From Thermoleophilia bacterium (GTDB taxonomy: Bacteria; Actinomycetota; Thermoleophilia; Miltoncostaeales; Miltoncostaeaceae), in contig JANQPH010000011.1 of the NCBI GenBank assembly GCA_028285405.1, positions 1 to 64,000 on the forward strand: DNA of 64,000 nt, given 5' to 3'. The position numbers and the translations under genes were made by a program. Shown in pieces: positions 62,226-64,000 of this stretch (position 1 is its first letter; each line of letters starts with the position of its first letter). The notes beneath the pieces are model-generated. The model had not been told where the DNA came from. It saw nothing but the letters and a program-made list of their open reading frames with translations, and made no database searches.

Positions 62226-62415
62226 CAGCGTCTCCCGTTCGACGGCGCACCACTTCCGTGGTGCTGGACAGGAGGTCGCTCAGGTCAGGAGTCAGTCGCG
62301 AATGGTGTGCTTGCTCCGGGGGCTGGTGATGGTGACGACTCGGAGTCCGGTGTTCGCGCAGCCGGACTTACAGGGGCGTGGGGCTTCCGGATCGGTCCAC
62401 GGCTGGCGTTGAGAG

Positions 62416-62805
62416 CTACAGGCCGGCCGCTTGGGTGAGCCGGAGCGCCCGCTCCGAGTAGTCGGCGTTCGCCAGGAGGAAGCTCTTCTGCCAGCCCCAG
62501 TCGTCCTCGACGAACATGGCGTACTCGGAGGCAGTGAGCTCGACCTGGTCGTTGACGTCGAGCTGCAGCATCCCGATCACCCGGTCGTAGTCCCTCGTGT
62601 GATCCTCGGGACGGGGAAGGCTGAGGTAGGCGTTCTCGAGCTTGCCTTCACGGGCCTGCTGGTACAGCTCCTCCACTCGCTCGAGGACACGCTCCCGCCA
62701 GCCCACGAGCGCCTCCTCGAAGATCCGGCGATGCCCGTCGCGGTTCTTCTCGAGGATCTCGATCAGCCGGAGCTTGTCCACCGTGATGCTGCGCTCGTCT
62801 CTCAT
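62416..62805 (-). CDS. Small hypothetical helical protein, 129 residues
   Basis: ATG 62805 is preceded by AGGAG. The protein is rich in charged helices (IFEEALVGWRERVLERVEELYQ, LSLPRPEDHTRDYDRVIGML) and ends with VDNDQVELTASEYAMFVEDD-like acidic segments, in which WGWQKSFLLANADYS is distinctive. I recognise no named family, though the segment LQLDVNDQVELTASEY looks like proteins found in Gram-positive mobile or phage regions. A decayed copy lies at 61211-61516. Confidence 0.7.
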   Translation of the reverse strand: MRDERSITVDKLRLIEILEKNRDGHRRIFEEALVGWRERVLERVEELYQQAREGKLENAYLSLPRPEDHTRDYDRVIGMLQLDVNDQVELTASEYAMFVEDDWGWQKSFLLANADYSERALRLTQAAGL

Positions 62806-62896
62806 CCGACTCCTGTCCGGTGACGATTCGTCTCGCTCGACAGTCGGGCGGACGGTCTTCCGGCCTTACGGACTTCGGGATCTGACCGCTCCGAGG
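62774..62896. repeat. Partner copy of the duplication at 61485-61624
   Basis: The copy covers the upstream region and first codons of the small gene ending at 62416. The order of conserved blocks is the same as at 61485-61624, with several small gaps. Confidence 0.65.
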
Positions 62897-62958
62897 CCGT
62901 CACGTAAGGCGCCACCGAGCCACGCAGGACTCATCGATCAACAGTCGAGGAGGTCTTG

Positions 62959-63312
62959 GTGGCTCAACAGGAAGTGGGCGGTGCCCCCGTCGTGCAGCAG
63001 CGAGGCAACGGCCTGGCGGTTGCGGCACTCGTGGTCGGGATCGTCGGTGCCGCATTCGGGCTCATCCCGATCACGTTCTTCATCGCGTTGGTGCTTGGGG
63101 TGATCGCCGTCGCGCTCGGTGGTCCGGCCCTGCGCGCTGCCTACAGGGGTCGGGGCCGCAAGGTGATGGCCTGGATCGGGACGCTGCTGGGGGTGCTCGC
63201 CATCGTGCTCGGGATCGTCGGCGCAGTGATCGTCAACGACGTGTTCGAGGACACCGAGCAGGAGCTCGAGCGGATCGAGCGCAACCTCGAGCGCGACCTC
63301 GACGGGCGGTAG
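62959..63312 (+). CDS. DUF4190-type small membrane protein
   Basis: The GTG at 62959 follows GAGGAGG by five bases and is preferred over the TTG one codon upstream. The 117-residue protein has two membrane helices separated by a short loop (AVAALVVGIVGAAFGLIPITF, WIGTLLGVLAIVLGIVGAVI) and an acidic/basic coiled C-terminal tail (EQELERIERNLERDLDGR). This two-helix arrangement is typical of DUF4190-like proteins in actinobacteria, of unknown function. Confidence 0.8.
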   Translation: MAQQEVGGAPVVQQRGNGLAVAALVVGIVGAAFGLIPITFFIALVLGVIAVALGGPALRAAYRGRGRKVMAWIGTLLGVLAIVLGIVGAVIVNDVFEDTEQELERIERNLERDLDGR

Positions 63313-63320
63313 ACCGCGTC

Positions 63321-63464
63321 ATGGAGTGGTTCGGCATCCCGTGGTGGGTCTGGGTGTTCGTGATCCCGGAGGTGGTGATGGCGGCGATCTGGTTCGTGAT
63401 CGTCCTCCCGATTGCGGCCGTCGCCGCGCTCATCGAGCGCATGCGGGAGGACTGGGGCTCCTGA
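63321..63464 (+). CDS. Short membrane protein, 47 residues
   Basis: The ATG at 63321 lies 8 bp after the stop of the DUF4190-type gene, so co-translation is likely. The peptide reads MEWFGIPWWVWVFVIPEVVM and then a second hydrophobic stretch (AAIWFVIVLPIAAVAAL), followed by a charged end (IERMREDWGS). It is tryptophan-rich and almost wholly hydrophobic, so it should span the membrane. Its function is unknown. The gene is too short for most gene finders but has typical codon content. Confidence 0.6.
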   Translation: MEWFGIPWWVWVFVIPEVVMAAIWFVIVLPIAAVAALIERMREDWGS

Positions 63465-63514
63465 CCCCGGCCGCCCAAGGCTCGCCGACGGGTAGTCGTC
63501 CCCGTCGACGAGGC

Positions 63515-63985
63515 TCACAGCCCCGGTGAGCGAGAGCCTCGGTTCGAAGGGCGTGTCCGGTGGATCGTGAAGCGCTTGCACGCGATGTGCTTGCTCACCC
63601 GCCCGTTCACGCGCTGCGTGGCCGATACGCACGCACGCGCCTTCTGACGGCGCAGGTTGGCCGTGCCGGTGAAGCGGGTGTAGAAGCTGCCCGACGTCCA
63701 GCCGCGCGTCCCTCGCTGGCAGACGTTGATCCGGTGCGATCCCACGCGCTTGACCGTGCGCCATCCACCCGGCGCCCGCACCTGGAGCGTGGCGCGCACG
63801 ACGGCACGGCAGGTCGATGCGTTGGGGGGCGACAGGATGAACCCGCTGACCTGGATGGAGATGCGGTCGTTGCGGTCGAGGTCGGTCACACGGACCGGGA
63901 CCGAGGTCGCCGGAGCGACGGCGCTCGCCCACAGCCCGGCTCCGACGACGAGCGCGATGGCGGATGCCTTCGGGAGCCCGGTCAT
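63515..63985 (-). CDS. Secreted basic protein of unknown function
   Basis: The ATG at 63985 follows GGAG. The 156-residue protein has a signal peptide (MTGLPKASAIALVVGAGLWA, cleaved near APATS). The mature domain has alternating beta-strands and four cysteines (NASTCRAVVRATL, INVCQRGTRG, ARACVSATQ, HIACKRFTI), so it is likely disulfide-bonded and outside the cell. It resembles in style the protein at 9092-9898. The family is not recognised. Confidence 0.7.
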   Translation of the reverse strand: MTGLPKASAIALVVGAGLWASAVAPATSVPVRVTDLDRNDRISIQVSGFILSPPNASTCRAVVRATLQVRAPGGWRTVKRVGSHRINVCQRGTRGWTSGSFYTRFTGTANLRRQKARACVSATQRVNGRVSKHIACKRFTIHRTRPSNRGSRSPGL

Positions 63986-64000
63986 CACAGGCTCCACTGG

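Noticed and set aside
61531-62412. 293-residue plus-strand open frame
   Set aside because: Overlaps the more protein-like minus-strand gene 61647-62225 and starts in the duplicated upstream region.
40980-62900. Integrated phage or transposon explaining the island
   Set aside because: No integrase, transposase, structural phage gene, terminal repeat or tRNA attachment site was found in the window; mobility remains only a guess.

Overview
The window is high-GC, densely coded bacterial chromosome, most likely from an actinobacterium of the Thermoleophilia type (inference). The pointers are a five-gene coenzyme F420 set, secreted proteins rich in basic beta-strand domains, an OpuB-type osmolyte importer, IclR/crotonase/acyl-CoA genes and frequent GTG/TTG starts. 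No tRNA, rRNA, transposase or CRISPR array was recognised. Because of the GC content, long antisense open frames cover almost every gene; these are left out.

Layout. 0-4.4 kb: surface/envelope genes (a 5'-truncated DUF11 repeat protein, an L,D-transpeptidase, a frameshifted fasciclin lipid/adhesion-type protein). 4.5-15.2 kb: housekeeping and fatty-acid/CoA genes (aldehyde dehydrogenase, cyclophilin, SDR, acyl-CoA dehydrogenase, GNAT, YibE/F membrane protein, MaoC-like hydratase, class I aminotransferase, IclR). 15.5-22.5 kb: F420 biosynthesis. A MenB-like crotonase, cofG and an N-terminally extended cofH form an overlapping plus-strand operon. cofD-cofC-cofE and a TrkA-C membrane protein form the facing minus-strand operon. 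22.7-26.3 kb: an orphan TRAP solute-binding lipoprotein diverging from a tandem pair of acetoacetate-decarboxylase-family genes with very strong ribosome binding sites. 26.4-30.9 kb: tandem USP protein and a complete OpuB-type ABC importer. 31-40.9 kb: secreted repeat proteins, HtrA-type protease, GH65 phosphorylase with a ROK sugar kinase, HAD phosphatase, thioredoxin, SRPBCC and HD-domain proteins.

From about 41 to 62.9 kb the content changes to an accessory defence-type island. In order it holds: a decayed fragment of a TM0106-type nuclease/helicase; a RecQ-like helicase; an endonuclease/exonuclease/phosphatase enzyme; a PD-(D/E)XK nuclease; and a regulatory block. That block is an ECF-like sigma factor, an overlapping partner and an ImmA/IrrE metallopeptidase, facing a second, paralogous sigma-partner pair on the other strand. 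Next come a perfect 15-bp-arm inverted repeat, a giant Eco57I/PglX-like adenine methyltransferase translationally coupled to a PLD-SNF2 helicase, a full-length TM0106 RecB/DEDD/SF1 helicase, a GmrSD-like DUF262/HNH protein, and small duplicated proteins.

The most interesting proposal is that the methyltransferase plus PLD-SNF2 helicase (with the TM0106 enzyme behind it) forms a DISARM/BREX-like but drmA/drmB-less defence cassette. The two sigma-partner modules and the ImmA/IrrE protease next to it could be its switch. The gene families and overlaps are visible in the sequence; the joint function is inference. The last kilobase holds small membrane and secreted proteins.
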